Of a stretch of DNA of 63,963 nucleotides, positions 51,153 through 60,349 are shown piece after piece (the first letter of the stretch is position 1; each line of letters begins with the position of its first letter). Below the pieces are notes generated by a model. That model saw only the letters and a list, made by a program, of their open reading frames with translations. It did no database searches and was not told the DNA's origin. Made by a program: the position numbers and the translations under genes. Source of the stretch: an uncultured Tessaracoccus sp. (GTDB lineage Bacteria; Actinomycetota; Actinomycetes; Propionibacteriales; Propionibacteriaceae); the NCBI RefSeq assembly GCF_943914565.1, contig NZ_CALUCN010000015.1, positions 1 through 63,963 on the forward strand, in the 5' to 3' direction.

Positions 51153-52364
51153 TCAGCCCTTCACGCACAGCAGCGTCCGGAGCCGGGCCACGACCTCGAC
51201 CAGGTCGCGCTGCGCGTCGATCACGTCGTCGATGTCCTTGTACGCCGCAGGGATCTCGTCGACGACGGCCTCGTCCTTGCGGCACTCGATCCCCGCCGTC
51301 TGCGCGGCGAGGTCCACCGCGGTGTACCGACGACGGGCCGCCCGCCTGGACATCCGCCGGCCCGCGCCGTGCGAGGCCGACTCGTACGAGGCCGGGTTGC
51401 CGAGCCCGCGCACGATGTACGAGCCGGTGCCCATCGACCCCGGGATCACGCCGAGATCACCACGCCCCGCGCGGATCGCGCCCTTGCGGGTGACGATCAG
51501 CTCGGTGTCGTCGTAGGTCTCGACCGCGACGTAGTTGTGGTGGCAGCGGATCGGCGCCTCGAACCCGATGCCCGCCACGTGCCGCTCGAGCTCGTCGCAG
51601 ATCGCGCGCAGCATCACGTCGCGGTTCAGCAACGCGTACGACTGCGCCCACCACAGGTCCGCCAGGTACGCGTCCATCTCCGGTGTGCCGGCGAGGAACA
51701 CCGAGAGGTCGCGGTCGACGAGGCTCTCGTTGTGCGCGAGCTGCCGCGCGACGCCGATGTGCAGCTGCGCCAGCTGGTTGCCCGTGCCGCGCGAGCCGGA
51801 GTGCAGCGTCACCCAGACGCGCCCGTCGTCGCCGGCGCACAGCTCGATGAAGTGGTTGCCGCCGCCCAGCGTCCCCACCTGGTGCGCGGCCTTCGTCTCC
51901 GCCTTGCGCGACGGGGCCGCACGCGCGAGCTCCCCGACGCGCAGCTCGCCGAAGCCGCGCATCTGCTCGCGGTACCGGGCCGCGAGCTCCGGGGCGTGCG
52001 CGAGCACCGGGGGCTCGTCGTCGTGCGACGAGAACCCGACGGGCACCGCAGCCTCGATGCCCGCGCGGATCCGCCCGAGGTCGTCGGGCAGCTGGTCGGG
52101 GCGGAGCGTGGTGCGCACCGCGGTCATGCCGCAGCCGATGTCGACGCCGACCGCCGCCGGCGCCACCGCCTGCTCCATCGCGATGACGGACCCGACGGTC
52201 GCGCCCAGCCCGAAGTGCACGTCGGGCATGACGCGCACGCCGTGCGTCCACGTGAGGGCGGCGACGTTGCGCAGCTGCTGCCGCGCGGACTCCTCGACGT
52301 CGGCCTCCGCGGCCCACATGAGGGTGTTGTCGGTGCCGCTCAGGGGCACCGGGTAGGTGTGCAT
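51153..52364 (-). CDS. rtcB: RtcB family RNA ligase
   Basis: RtcB joins RNA ends with 2',3'-cyclic phosphate to 5'-OH using GTP. The 403-residue protein has the Mn/GTP-site motifs D-I-G-C-G-M near residue 76, G-T-L-G-G-G-N-H-F-I-E-L near 165, H-S-G-S-R-G near 188, R-C-H-H-N-Y, G-S-M-G-T-G-S-Y-I-V, and S-H-G-A-G-R, whose His is guanylylated in known enzymes. It belongs to the shorter bacterial branch. ATG 52364 follows GGAAGGAACC. A possible short leader ORF and a strong hairpin precede it on the same strand. It sits between treY and treZ without obvious link to trehalose; RNA repair is the expected role. Confidence 0.93.
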   Translation of the reverse strand: MHTYPVPLSGTDNTLMWAAEADVEESARQQLRNVAALTWTHGVRVMPDVHFGLGATVGSVIAMEQAVAPAAVGVDIGCGMTAVRTTLRPDQLPDDLGRIRAGIEAAVPVGFSSHDDEPPVLAHAPELAARYREQMRGFGELRVGELARAAPSRKAETKAAHQVGTLGGGNHFIELCAGDDGRVWVTLHSGSRGTGNQLAQLHIGVARQLAHNESLVDRDLSVFLAGTPEMDAYLADLWWAQSYALLNRDVMLRAICDELERHVAGIGFEAPIRCHHNYVAVETYDDTELIVTRKGAIRAGRGDLGVIPGSMGTGSYIVRGLGNPASYESASHGAGRRMSRRAARRRYTAVDLAAQTAGIECRKDEAVVDEIPAAYKDIDDVIDAQRDLVEVVARLRTLLCVKG

Positions 52365-52471
52365 CGTGGTTCCTTCCGTGTGATGGGTGGAAGGGACGCG
52401 GGGCCCCTGCTCCCGTGACGGACGGGGCGGTGGGGATGCGTGTCGAAGGAGGAGGGGTCCGGTCCCTGACG

Positions 52472-52549
52472 TCAGCGCTGCTGCGCGAATCCGGACAGGT
52501 ACGGGCGCAGCACGACGGTCGCCTCTGCGGCGAGTGTCGTGTCAGCCAT
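52472..52549 (-). CDS. Possible 25-residue leader peptide upstream of rtcB
   Basis: A short frame that starts M-A-D-T-T-L-A-A and ends S-G-F-A-Q-Q-R. ATG 52549 has AGAGGT 9 bases upstream, a reasonable ribosome site. It lies between a strong hairpin and rtcB on the same strand. The sequence is not low complexity and is not Arg/Pro-rich like chance frames in this GC-rich DNA. It may be a regulatory leader peptide or a small protein; I do not recognise it. The call is uncertain. Confidence 0.4.
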   Translation of the reverse strand: MADTTLAAEATVVLRPYLSGFAQQR

Positions 52550-52581
52550 GTCCCGTGACCTCTCAACTGCCCTCTGATGAG

Positions 52582-52606
52582 GGTGGACGCCCTCGTGGCG
52601 TCCACC
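52582..52606 (-). terminator. 10-bp hairpin downstream of treY / upstream of rtcB leader
   Basis: GGTGGACGCC at 52582-52591, five-base loop, exact complement at 52597-52606. It lies 56 bases past the treY stop. Without a T-tract it may be a terminator for treY or part of the rtcB leader. Confidence 0.5.
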
Positions 52607-52661
52607 GTTCATCCTGCCATGCCGAGCTGGCGCCGCCCAAATCGGGCGTCCCGACGGGGGC

Positions 52662-55223
52662 TCACCCCTCGTCGGGATCCTCCGGCACGAGCAGCGCGAC
52701 CGGAAGGGCACCGAGCACGTCGGCCAGGGCGGTCTGCCCGCCGTCGTGGTGCCGGCCGGTGAGCACGTCGAGGAAGCGGCCCTCGGGGAGGAACAGCGTG
52801 TGCTCGCCCCAGCCGTCGCGCTCGGCGAGGCGGGCCGGGAGGCGCGTGGCGACGGGGACTGCGACGAGCCGGTCGCCGTCCGTGCGCTCGAACGCCACCG
52901 CATGGCCCGTCGTGGTGGCGACGGGGCGGTAGCCGGCGCTCGCCCCGCGGAACGCGTCGGGGTGCTCGCGGCGCAGGCGCAGCGCGCGGCTCACGACGAG
53001 CAGCTTCTCGGCGTCGAGGTCCGGGACCGAGCCGTCGTCGACGCTGGTCAGCACGCCGGAGAGACGGTAGAAGTCGATCGGGCGACGGTTGTCCGGGTCG
53101 ACGAGCGAGAGGTCGACCACCTCGGTGCCCTGGTACACGTCGGGGACGCCCGGCATGGTGAGTTGGAGGAGCTTCTGGCCGAGGATCGTCGCGCGGACGG
53201 AGGCCGCCGTCGTCTCGGTGAAGCGGTCGAGCGCCTCGGCCGCGGCGGGGGCGTGCAGCGCGGCGGCGGCGAGCGACTGCACGGCCTCCTCGTAGGCCTC
53301 GTCGGGTTCGGTCCACTGCGTGTGGGTCTTCGCCTCGCGCATCGCCTTGGTGAGGTAGGCGGCGAGCCGGTCCTGGTCGATCGGCGCCCGGCCGGCGTGC
53401 GTGCCGGGCAGCCGCCACTCGGCGGCGAGGGTCTGCCACAGGAACAGCTCGGTGGCGCCGTCGACGAGCTCGGAGGCGTCGTCGGCGGTGGCGGCGCGCA
53501 GCTCGGCGACGCAGGTCTCCCACTCGCGTGGGTACTCGGTGATCGCCGACAGCCGGGCGCGCACGTCCTCCGACCGTTTGGTGTCGTGGGTGGAGAGCGT
53601 CGTCATCGCCTCGGGCCACTGCTTGGTCTGCAGCTCGCAGAAGTCGTGGAACAGGTCCGGCGAGAGCCCGACGACCGTCGGCTCGGTGCCGACCTCGTTG
53701 ACGCCGATGAAGCGGTTCCAGCGGTAGAAGGCGGTGTCCTCCTTCGACTTCGCCATCACCGGCCCGCACGTCTGCGCGAAGCGGATCATGAACTCCGCAC
53801 GCAGCGCCTCGGTGCCGGCGCCGGCGTCGGGCAGCTCGGTCGTGACCTCGTCGGCCTGCGGGATCGGGAGCGTCTCGGGGCCGTGGCCCTCGTCGCCCGT
53901 GCCGGGCTCGCCCATCGCGAGCGCGACGACGAGGTCGAGCGTGTCCTGTTCGTCGTCGTCGATGTGGGTCTTGGCGCGTTCGGCGGCGTCGAGCAGCACC
54001 TGTCGGTCCGCGGGGTCGGCCGCGCGGCCGGGCTCGACGTAGGCGCGGTAGCGGTCCATCGCGATGAGCAGCGCGGTGATCGCGTGGAGGATCTGGCGGC
54101 GGGTGTGGTCGCGCAGGCGGATGTCGCCGTCGCAGATGCCGACGACGATCGAGGTCAGCCGGTTGACCTCCGTGAACAGCATGCTGCCCACCACTTCCTG
54201 CTTCGCCTCGACGAGCGCGCTGTGGAAGCCCTGCGCGGAGTCGGCCGCGTGCTCCCACAGGTCCGTGAGCCTCGGCAGCGCGGCGGTGTCCTGGAACAGG
54301 CCCGTCACGCGCAGCAGCGCGTCGTAGCCCGTGGTGCCGGCGCAGGCGAACCGCTCGGGCAGCACCTCGTCGTGCTCGAGGATCTTCTCCGCGACGATCC
54401 ACGCGCCGCCGGTGGCCTCGTGCAGTGCCTCGACGTAGCCGCGCGGGTTGGCGAGGCCGTCGATGTGGTCGATGCGGAAGCCTTGGATGAGGCCCGCGTC
54501 GTGGAGGCGCAGGAGCGTGGCGTGCGTCGCGGCGAACACCACCGGGTCCTCGACCCGCAGCGCGGCGAGGGTGTCCACGTCGAAGAAGCGACGGTAGTTC
54601 AGCTCCTCGGAGGCCACCCGCCAGTGCGCGAGCCGGTACCACTGGTGCTCGAGCAGCTCCGCGACCGGGAGGTCCTCGGTGCCGGGGCGGACGGGGAAGA
54701 CGTTGTCGAAGTAGCACACGACGGGCTGCTCGGCCGGGCCGTCGGGCGTCGGCACCTCGCGGCTCTCGACGGTGATCCGGCCCTGCGCGAGCTCCTTGCC
54801 GATGCGTTCGCCGAGCACGGGCATGAGGATGGCTTGGTCGCCGGAGAGGTCCATGTCGAACCAGCGCGCGTGCTCGGAGTCGGCGCCGCGGCGCAGCACG
54901 TCCCACAGCGCGTGGTTGTGCCACAGCGGCGTCGGCACCGACATGTGGTTGGGCACCACGTCGACGACGATGCCCAGCCCGTGCTCGTGCGCGGCCGTCG
55001 CGAGCCGTCGGAAGCCCTCCTCGCCGCCCAGGTCGGCCGAGACGTGCGCGTGGTCGACCACGTCGTAGCCGTGCATCGAGCCGGGCGCCGCCTGGAGGAT
55101 GGGGGAGCAGAAGAGGTGCGTCACGCCGAGCGAGGCGAGGTAGGGCACCCGGGCCGCGGCGTCGTCGAACGTGAACGCGGCGGAGAGCTGGAGGCGGTAC
55201 GTGGACGCAGGTGTTGTGTGCAC
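52662..55223 (-). CDS. treY: Malto-oligosyltrehalose synthase TreY
   Basis: TreY turns the reducing end of maltodextrins into a trehalosyl unit. The 853-residue GH13 protein begins T-Y-R-L-Q-L-S-A-A-F-T-F-D-D-A, the usual TreY start, with D-V-V-P-N-H-M, F-R-I-D-H-I-D-G-L-A-N-P (nucleophile), I-V-A-E-K-I-L (acid/base), and the long insertions that make TreY larger than other GH13 enzymes. The C-terminal portion has L-T-M-P-G-V-P-D-V-Y-Q-G-T-E. With TreZ it makes trehalose from glycogen, as osmolyte or for envelope glycolipids. The start follows the chrA stop by 32 bases, so it could be transcribed with it. Confidence 0.95.
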   Translation of the reverse strand: MHTTPASTYRLQLSAAFTFDDAAARVPYLASLGVTHLFCSPILQAAPGSMHGYDVVDHAHVSADLGGEEGFRRLATAAHEHGLGIVVDVVPNHMSVPTPLWHNHALWDVLRRGADSEHARWFDMDLSGDQAILMPVLGERIGKELAQGRITVESREVPTPDGPAEQPVVCYFDNVFPVRPGTEDLPVAELLEHQWYRLAHWRVASEELNYRRFFDVDTLAALRVEDPVVFAATHATLLRLHDAGLIQGFRIDHIDGLANPRGYVEALHEATGGAWIVAEKILEHDEVLPERFACAGTTGYDALLRVTGLFQDTAALPRLTDLWEHAADSAQGFHSALVEAKQEVVGSMLFTEVNRLTSIVVGICDGDIRLRDHTRRQILHAITALLIAMDRYRAYVEPGRAADPADRQVLLDAAERAKTHIDDDEQDTLDLVVALAMGEPGTGDEGHGPETLPIPQADEVTTELPDAGAGTEALRAEFMIRFAQTCGPVMAKSKEDTAFYRWNRFIGVNEVGTEPTVVGLSPDLFHDFCELQTKQWPEAMTTLSTHDTKRSEDVRARLSAITEYPREWETCVAELRAATADDASELVDGATELFLWQTLAAEWRLPGTHAGRAPIDQDRLAAYLTKAMREAKTHTQWTEPDEAYEEAVQSLAAAALHAPAAAEALDRFTETTAASVRATILGQKLLQLTMPGVPDVYQGTEVVDLSLVDPDNRRPIDFYRLSGVLTSVDDGSVPDLDAEKLLVVSRALRLRREHPDAFRGASAGYRPVATTTGHAVAFERTDGDRLVAVPVATRLPARLAERDGWGEHTLFLPEGRFLDVLTGRHHDGGQTALADVLGALPVALLVPEDPDEG

Positions 55224-55255
55224 GCCCCAACCCTAGGCGCAGCCAGTGGCAGCAG

Positions 55256-56563
55256 TCAGGCCAGTGCGAGCATCGCGAGGAGGGACGTGGCGCCGGCGGC
55301 GCCGATGAGGGCGAGGTCGGCCGGCTTCCAGCGTTCGCGCACGAGCCAGAGCACGACGACCGCGGCGACGGAGGCCCAGCCGACGCCGCTCGCGCTGACG
55401 TGGGCCTCGGTGGCGATGTCCATGCTCGCGTTCAGCATCGAGGTCATCGTCATGAGCAGCAGCCCGCAGATGACGGGCAGCACGACGCCGCCCAGGTTGC
55501 GCACGAACGCCGACTGCGAGGCCTTGTCGTAGGCGGCGAGGAACGCGAGCGCGAGCGCGCTGCACGAGCCCACCGACGCCACGAACGCCAGCGTCGCGAC
55601 GACGACTCCCATCGCGACGCCGCCCTGCGCCGCGCCGTGGCCGTATCCGACGGCGGTGGCGAGCTTGATGAGCACCGGGCCGGGCAGCGCGTTGGCGACG
55701 GGCACCATCTGCCCGTAGAACTCCGAGGCCGGGATGATGCCGCTCGCGACGAAGAAGCCGTCCGCGACGCCGATGTAGGCGGCACCGCCGCCGAACGACG
55801 TGAGCGCCGAGAACGTGATGAGCGAAACGATCCGCCCCGCACCCACCAGGAAGGACAGCGCGACCGCGACCACCGTCGCGAGGGCGAGGACCTCCGCGGC
55901 GCGCAGCGTGTGGCGCGCACTCGTCGGGGAGGGCTCGTGCTCGGCATCCGGGGCCTTCCCGCGGCGCACGAGGCTCAGCACGCCGACGCCGACCAGCGCG
56001 AGCAGCACGGCCTGCACGGCGGTGAGCTGCGGCAGCGACGAGGTCCAGCCGGTGCCGAGGAGCTGGCCCGCGGCGCGGACGGCCTGGTTGCCGCCCACGG
56101 CCGCGAACGTGACGAGCATGATCGCCACCGACGGCCCCACCGGGTGGCTGCGCAGCACCTTGGCGATGTAGTGGATGAGCAGGACGGCGATGAAGGCCGA
56201 GATGCCGAGGGCCGCGAACTCCACGAGCCGGATCGCCGTCGGGCCGATCGCGGCGAACAGCGCGAGCAGGACCACCGTCGCGAGGACGCCCGGGAGCGCG
56301 ACGACGAGTGCGGCGGCCATCGACGCCCAGGCCGGGCGCGCGTGCGTGCCCACCATGGCCGACATCTTCACCGGCTGCGCGCCGGGGGTGACGTTGGCGA
56401 CGATCGTGTGGTCGGTGAACGTGCGCTCGGTGACGAGCCCGTGCTGCTCGACGAACTGCCGCTCCATCACGGGGATCAGCGCCGCGCCACCGCCGAACCC
56501 CGTCGCGCCGACGGTGAACGTCGCCTGGAGGAGTGTGCGGACGGAGATCGGCGCGGCTGGCAT
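55256..56563 (-). CDS. chrA: CHR family chromate transporter
   Basis: A 435-residue membrane protein with two homologous halves (long-chain CHR). Each half has the F-G-G-G-A signature: T-G-F-G-G-G-A-A-L-I-P near residue 25 and T-S-F-G-G-G-A-A-Y-I-G-V near residue 255, and each continues with the P-G-P/P-G-A region (N-V-T-P-G-A-Q, A-L-P-G-P-V-L). Such proteins export chromate, though many natural members may handle other anions. ATG 56563 follows GAAGGGAACC. No regulator or chrB gene lies beside it. It lies 91 bases after the ABC exporter gene on the same strand. Confidence 0.9.
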   Translation of the reverse strand: MPAAPISVRTLLQATFTVGATGFGGGAALIPVMERQFVEQHGLVTERTFTDHTIVANVTPGAQPVKMSAMVGTHARPAWASMAAALVVALPGVLATVVLLALFAAIGPTAIRLVEFAALGISAFIAVLLIHYIAKVLRSHPVGPSVAIMLVTFAAVGGNQAVRAAGQLLGTGWTSSLPQLTAVQAVLLALVGVGVLSLVRRGKAPDAEHEPSPTSARHTLRAAEVLALATVVAVALSFLVGAGRIVSLITFSALTSFGGGAAYIGVADGFFVASGIIPASEFYGQMVPVANALPGPVLIKLATAVGYGHGAAQGGVAMGVVVATLAFVASVGSCSALALAFLAAYDKASQSAFVRNLGGVVLPVICGLLLMTMTSMLNASMDIATEAHVSASGVGWASVAAVVVLWLVRERWKPADLALIGAAGATSLLAMLALA

Positions 56564-56654
56564 GCGGTTCCCTTCGTGGTCGTGCCGCAACAGTCTAGGT
56601 CCGGGCCGCGTGGACGCGCGCGCAGGGCCCGGCCAGCCCGGGCCCGAGCTGGCC

Positions 56655-58610
56655 CTATGCCTCCCCGAGTGCGGCCTGGAACTGCGACTGGTACAGCCGG
56701 TGGTAGGCCCCCTCGCGGGCGAGGAGCTCGTCGTGCGGGCCCTGCTCGACGATGTGGCCGTGCTCCATGACGAGGATCACGTCGGCGTCGCGGATGGTGG
56801 AGAGCCGGTGCGCGATCACGAACGACGTGCGCCCGGTCCGAAGCGACGCCATGGCCTGCTGGAGGAGCAGTTCGGTGCGGGTGTCGACCGAGCTGGTGGC
56901 CTCGTCGAGGATGAGCAGCGGCGGGTCGGACAGGAACGCGCGGGCGATCGTGATGAGCTGCTTCTCGCCGGCGGAGATGTTGCCGCCGTCCTCGTCGATC
57001 ACGGTGTCGTAGCCGTCGGGCAGCGAGTGCACGAAACGGTCGACGAACGTCGCGGTCGCGGCCTCGACGATCTCCTCCTCGGTCGCGTCGGGGCGGCCGT
57101 AGGCGATGTTGTCGCGGATCGTGCCGCCGAACAGCCAGGCGTCCTGGAGCACCATGCCCACCTGGTCGCGCACGTGCTGCCTGGGCACGCTCGCGATGTC
57201 GACGCCGTCCATCGTGATGCGGCCGCCCTGCAGGTCGTAGAAGCGCATGACGAGGTTCACGAGCGTCGTCTTGCCGGCGCCGGTCGGGCCGACGATCGCG
57301 ATGGTCTGCCCGGGCTCCACCGCGAGGTTGAGGTCCTCGATGAGCGGTACGTCGGGGGCGTAGGAGAAGTCGACGTGCTCGAACGCGATGCGGCCCTCGA
57401 CCCGCGCGGGCAGCGTGCCTGCGGGCTCGGCCGACATCTCGTCGGCGTCGAGGAGCTCGAACACCCGCTCGGCGGAGGCGACGCCGGACTGCAGCAGGTT
57501 CGCCATCGACGCCACCTGCGTCAGCGGCTGCGTGAACTGCCGCGAGTACTGGATGAACGCCTGCACGTCGCCGATGTTCATCGTGCCACTCGCGACGCGC
57601 AGCCCGCCGAGCACGGCGATGATGACGTAGCTCAGGTTCCCGACGAAGAACATGATCGGCATGATGAGCCCGGAGACGAACTGCGAGCCGAAGCCGGCCT
57701 TGTAGAGCGCCTGGTTGCGCTCGGCGAACTCCGCCTCGACCTCGCGCTTGCGCCCGAAGACCTTCACCAGCGCGTGCCCGGAGTAGGCCTCCTCGATGTG
57801 GGCGTTGAGGATGCCGGTGGCCTTCCAATTCTCCTTGAACAGCACCTGCGAACGCTTGCCGATCACCCCGACGACGAGCATCCCCACCGGCACGCTGAGC
57901 AGCGTGACGAGCGCGAGCGTCGGGGAGATCCAGACCATCATCACCAGCACGCCGATGAGCATGAGCAGCGAGTTCAGCAGCTGTGTGAGCGTCTGCTGCA
58001 GCGTCTGCGAGACGTTGTCGATGTCGTTGGTGACCCGGCTCAGCAGCTCGCCGCGCGGCTGTTTGTCGAAGTACGACAGCGGCAGCCGGTCGAGCTTGCG
58101 TTCGACGTCGGCGCGCATCCGGTAGACGGTGCGCTGGATGGCGCCGTTCAGGATCCAGCCCTGCACCACCTGGAACAGGAAGGAGACGACGTAGAGCCCC
58201 AGCACGACGAGCAGGATCACCCCGATGCCGTGGAAGTCGATGCCCTCGCCGGGGGTGAAGTCGAGGTTGCGCAGCATGTCGGCGAACTTCGGGTTGTCCT
58301 GCTGCGCCTGCTCGACGATCCGTTCCTTCGGCACGCCCGCGGGCATCTGCGCGCCGATGATGCCGGCCAGCAGCCGGTCGACGGCGGCGCCCAGCACCTT
58401 CGGGCCCGCGACGTTGAGCGCGACGCCGACCGCGCACAGCACGATCGCGAGGACCACCATCACCCGCTCCGGGCGCATCTGCGCGACGAGGCGCTTGCCG
58501 CTCACACGGAAGTTCGCGGCCTTCTCACCGGTGCCGCCGCCGTGGGGGCCGCCGCCCATGCGCTTCGGCCCGTGCTCCGGTCGCTTGTTCGCGACGACCT
58601 TCTCGCTCAT
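56655..58610 (-). CDS. ABC exporter, second subunit (catalytic Glu present)
   Basis: A 651-residue half-transporter: a Gly/basic N-terminal tail, six membrane helices (about 55-370, with an outer insertion near 90-125) and an ATPase domain. Walker A is G-P-T-G-A-G-K-T-T, Walker B L-L-I-L-D-E-A-T-S-S-V-D with the catalytic Glu, and the switch His is present (I-A-H-R-L-S-T-I). The signature is I-S-A-G-E-K-Q, a weakened form. With the upstream partner it should form a heterodimer with one active and one degenerate ATP site. ATG 58610 overlaps the partner's stop (ATGA). Likely a multidrug or lipid exporter under the TetR gene. Confidence 0.9.
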   Translation of the reverse strand: MSEKVVANKRPEHGPKRMGGGPHGGGTGEKAANFRVSGKRLVAQMRPERVMVVLAIVLCAVGVALNVAGPKVLGAAVDRLLAGIIGAQMPAGVPKERIVEQAQQDNPKFADMLRNLDFTPGEGIDFHGIGVILLVVLGLYVVSFLFQVVQGWILNGAIQRTVYRMRADVERKLDRLPLSYFDKQPRGELLSRVTNDIDNVSQTLQQTLTQLLNSLLMLIGVLVMMVWISPTLALVTLLSVPVGMLVVGVIGKRSQVLFKENWKATGILNAHIEEAYSGHALVKVFGRKREVEAEFAERNQALYKAGFGSQFVSGLIMPIMFFVGNLSYVIIAVLGGLRVASGTMNIGDVQAFIQYSRQFTQPLTQVASMANLLQSGVASAERVFELLDADEMSAEPAGTLPARVEGRIAFEHVDFSYAPDVPLIEDLNLAVEPGQTIAIVGPTGAGKTTLVNLVMRFYDLQGGRITMDGVDIASVPRQHVRDQVGMVLQDAWLFGGTIRDNIAYGRPDATEEEIVEAATATFVDRFVHSLPDGYDTVIDEDGGNISAGEKQLITIARAFLSDPPLLILDEATSSVDTRTELLLQQAMASLRTGRTSFVIAHRLSTIRDADVILVMEHGHIVEQGPHDELLAREGAYHRLYQSQFQAALGEA

Positions 58611-60349
58611 GCCGCCTCCTCGACGCCGAGCTGCGACTCGACGATTTCCTGGTAGGTCTCGTTGCTGGCCAGCAGCTCGTCGTGCGTGCCGATGCCGACG
58701 ACCCGGCCGTCGTCGAGCACGACGATCTGGTCGGCGTCGCGGATCGTCGAGACCCGCTGCGCGACGACGATTACCGTCGACTCCCGCGTCTCCGGCCGGA
58801 GCGCCGCCCGCAGTCGGGCATCGGTGGCGACGTCGAGCGCGGAGAACGCGTCGTCGAAGACGTGGATGCTCGGCCGCTTCACGATCGCCCGCGCGATCGC
58901 GAGGCGCTGCCGCTGGCCGCCGGAGACGTTCGTGCCGCCCTGGGCGATCTCGGCGTCCAAGCCGCCGTCCTTCTCCTCGACGAAGTCCTTGGCCTGCGCG
59001 ATCCTGAGCGCCTCCCACAGCTCGGCCTCGGTCGCGTCGGGGCGGCCGTGGCGGAGGTTGCTCGCGATCGTGCCGGAGAACAGGTACGGCCGCTGCGGCA
59101 CGAGCCCGATCCGGGCCCACAGCCCGTCCGGGTCGTGGTCGCGCACGTCGACCCCGTCGACGAGCAGCCGGCCGCCCGTGACGTCGAAGAGCCTCGACAC
59201 GAGGTTGACGAGCGTGGACTTGCCGGCGCCCGTCGAGCCGATGATCGCCGTCGTCTCGTCCGGGCGGGCGGTGAACGTCACGTCGCGCAGCACCGGCGCG
59301 TCGGCCCCGGGGTAGGCGAACGTCACGTGGTCGAACTCCACCACGCCCCGGTCCGCTCGGGGCGCGACGGGCGTTGCCGGATCCGGCACGGACGACTCGG
59401 TGCGCAGCACCTCCATGATCCGGTCCGCGCACACCCCCGCGCGCGGCGCGAGGACGAGCAGCATGGTCGTCATCATCACGGCGATGAGGATCTGCATGAG
59501 GTAGGCGATGAAGGCGGTGAGCTGGCCGATCTGCAGGTCGCCGGAGTCGACGCGGTGCCCGCCGAACCAGATCACGCCCACCGTCGAGACGTTCATCACG
59601 AAGCCCACGAAGGGGAACATGAACACCATGAGCCGCCCCACCTTGAGCGTGGTGTCGGTGAGCTCGGTGTTGGCGACGTCGAACCGCTCGGCCTCGTGCT
59701 CCTCGCGCACGAACGCGCGGACGACGCGGATGCCGGTGATCTGCTCGCGCAGCACGCGGTTGACGTTGTCGATGCGGGTCTGCATGCGCTTGAACAGCGG
59801 CCCCATGAACGTGATCAGCACGACGACGCCCGCGCCCAGCACGATCACGGCGACGAGGATGATCCACGTCAGCCCGAAGTCCTCGCGCACGGCCATGAAC
59901 ACGCCGCCGGCCATCGTGATGGGGGCGCTCACCAGCATCACGCAGGTCATGTGCACGAGCATCTGCACCTGCTGGACGTCGTTGGTGGTGCGGGTGATGA
60001 GGCTGGGCGCGCCGAACCGGCCGAGCTCCTTCTGCGAGAAGCCCAGCACCCGGTCGAACACCGCCGCGCGCACGTCGCGGCCGAAGCTCATCGACGCGTT
60101 CGCGCCCGCCCACACGGCCGCCATCTGCGCCGCCGCCTGGATGGCCGCGAACAGCAGCATGAGCCCGCCGGTGCGCCAGATGTAGCCGGTGTCACCGCGG
60201 ACCACACCCTCGTCGATGATGCGGGCGTTCAACGTGGGCAGGTACAGCGCCATCGCGGTGGCCACCACCTGCAGCGCGACCACGAGCGCGAGCAGCCCCC
60301 AGTAGGGGCGGATGTAGCGGTTGATCAGGCGTCCGAGGTGCTTGATCAC
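58607..60349 (-). CDS. ABC exporter, first subunit (degenerate catalytic site)
   Basis: A 580-residue half-transporter with six helices (about 15-310) and an ATPase domain. Walker A G-S-T-G-A-G-K-S-T and signature V-S-G-G-Q-R-Q-R are intact, but Walker B reads I-H-V-F-D-D-A-F-S-A-L-D, with Asp for the catalytic Glu, and the switch His is Gln (V-A-Q-R-V-S-T-I). This is the usual pattern of the non-hydrolysing half in heterodimeric exporters. GTG 60349 follows AGGAGG with 5 bases of spacing and overlaps the TetR stop (GTGA). Gene order TetR-this-partner makes a three-gene operon. Confidence 0.9.
   Translation of the reverse strand: MIKHLGRLINRYIRPYWGLLALVVALQVVATAMALYLPTLNARIIDEGVVRGDTGYIWRTGGLMLLFAAIQAAAQMAAVWAGANASMSFGRDVRAAVFDRVLGFSQKELGRFGAPSLITRTTNDVQQVQMLVHMTCVMLVSAPITMAGGVFMAVREDFGLTWIILVAVIVLGAGVVVLITFMGPLFKRMQTRIDNVNRVLREQITGIRVVRAFVREEHEAERFDVANTELTDTTLKVGRLMVFMFPFVGFVMNVSTVGVIWFGGHRVDSGDLQIGQLTAFIAYLMQILIAVMMTTMLLVLAPRAGVCADRIMEVLRTESSVPDPATPVAPRADRGVVEFDHVTFAYPGADAPVLRDVTFTARPDETTAIIGSTGAGKSTLVNLVSRLFDVTGGRLLVDGVDVRDHDPDGLWARIGLVPQRPYLFSGTIASNLRHGRPDATEAELWEALRIAQAKDFVEEKDGGLDAEIAQGGTNVSGGQRQRLAIARAIVKRPSIHVFDDAFSALDVATDARLRAALRPETRESTVIVVAQRVSTIRDADQIVVLDDGRVVGIGTHDELLASNETYQEIVESQLGVEEAA

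Larger units (their letters stand above)
52365..52661. other. Region between treY and rtcB
   Basis: About 300 bases upstream of rtcB and downstream of treY on the minus strand. It holds a 10-bp hairpin (52582-52606) and a possible 25-residue ORF (52472-52549). The 107 bases between that ORF and rtcB show no other signal apart from the rtcB ribosome site. Confidence 0.5.

Noticed and set aside
58611..60113. Apparent N-terminal extension of the second ABC subunit
   Set aside because: It is an out-of-frame reading of the first subunit gene; ATG 58610 with ATGA overlap is the true start.
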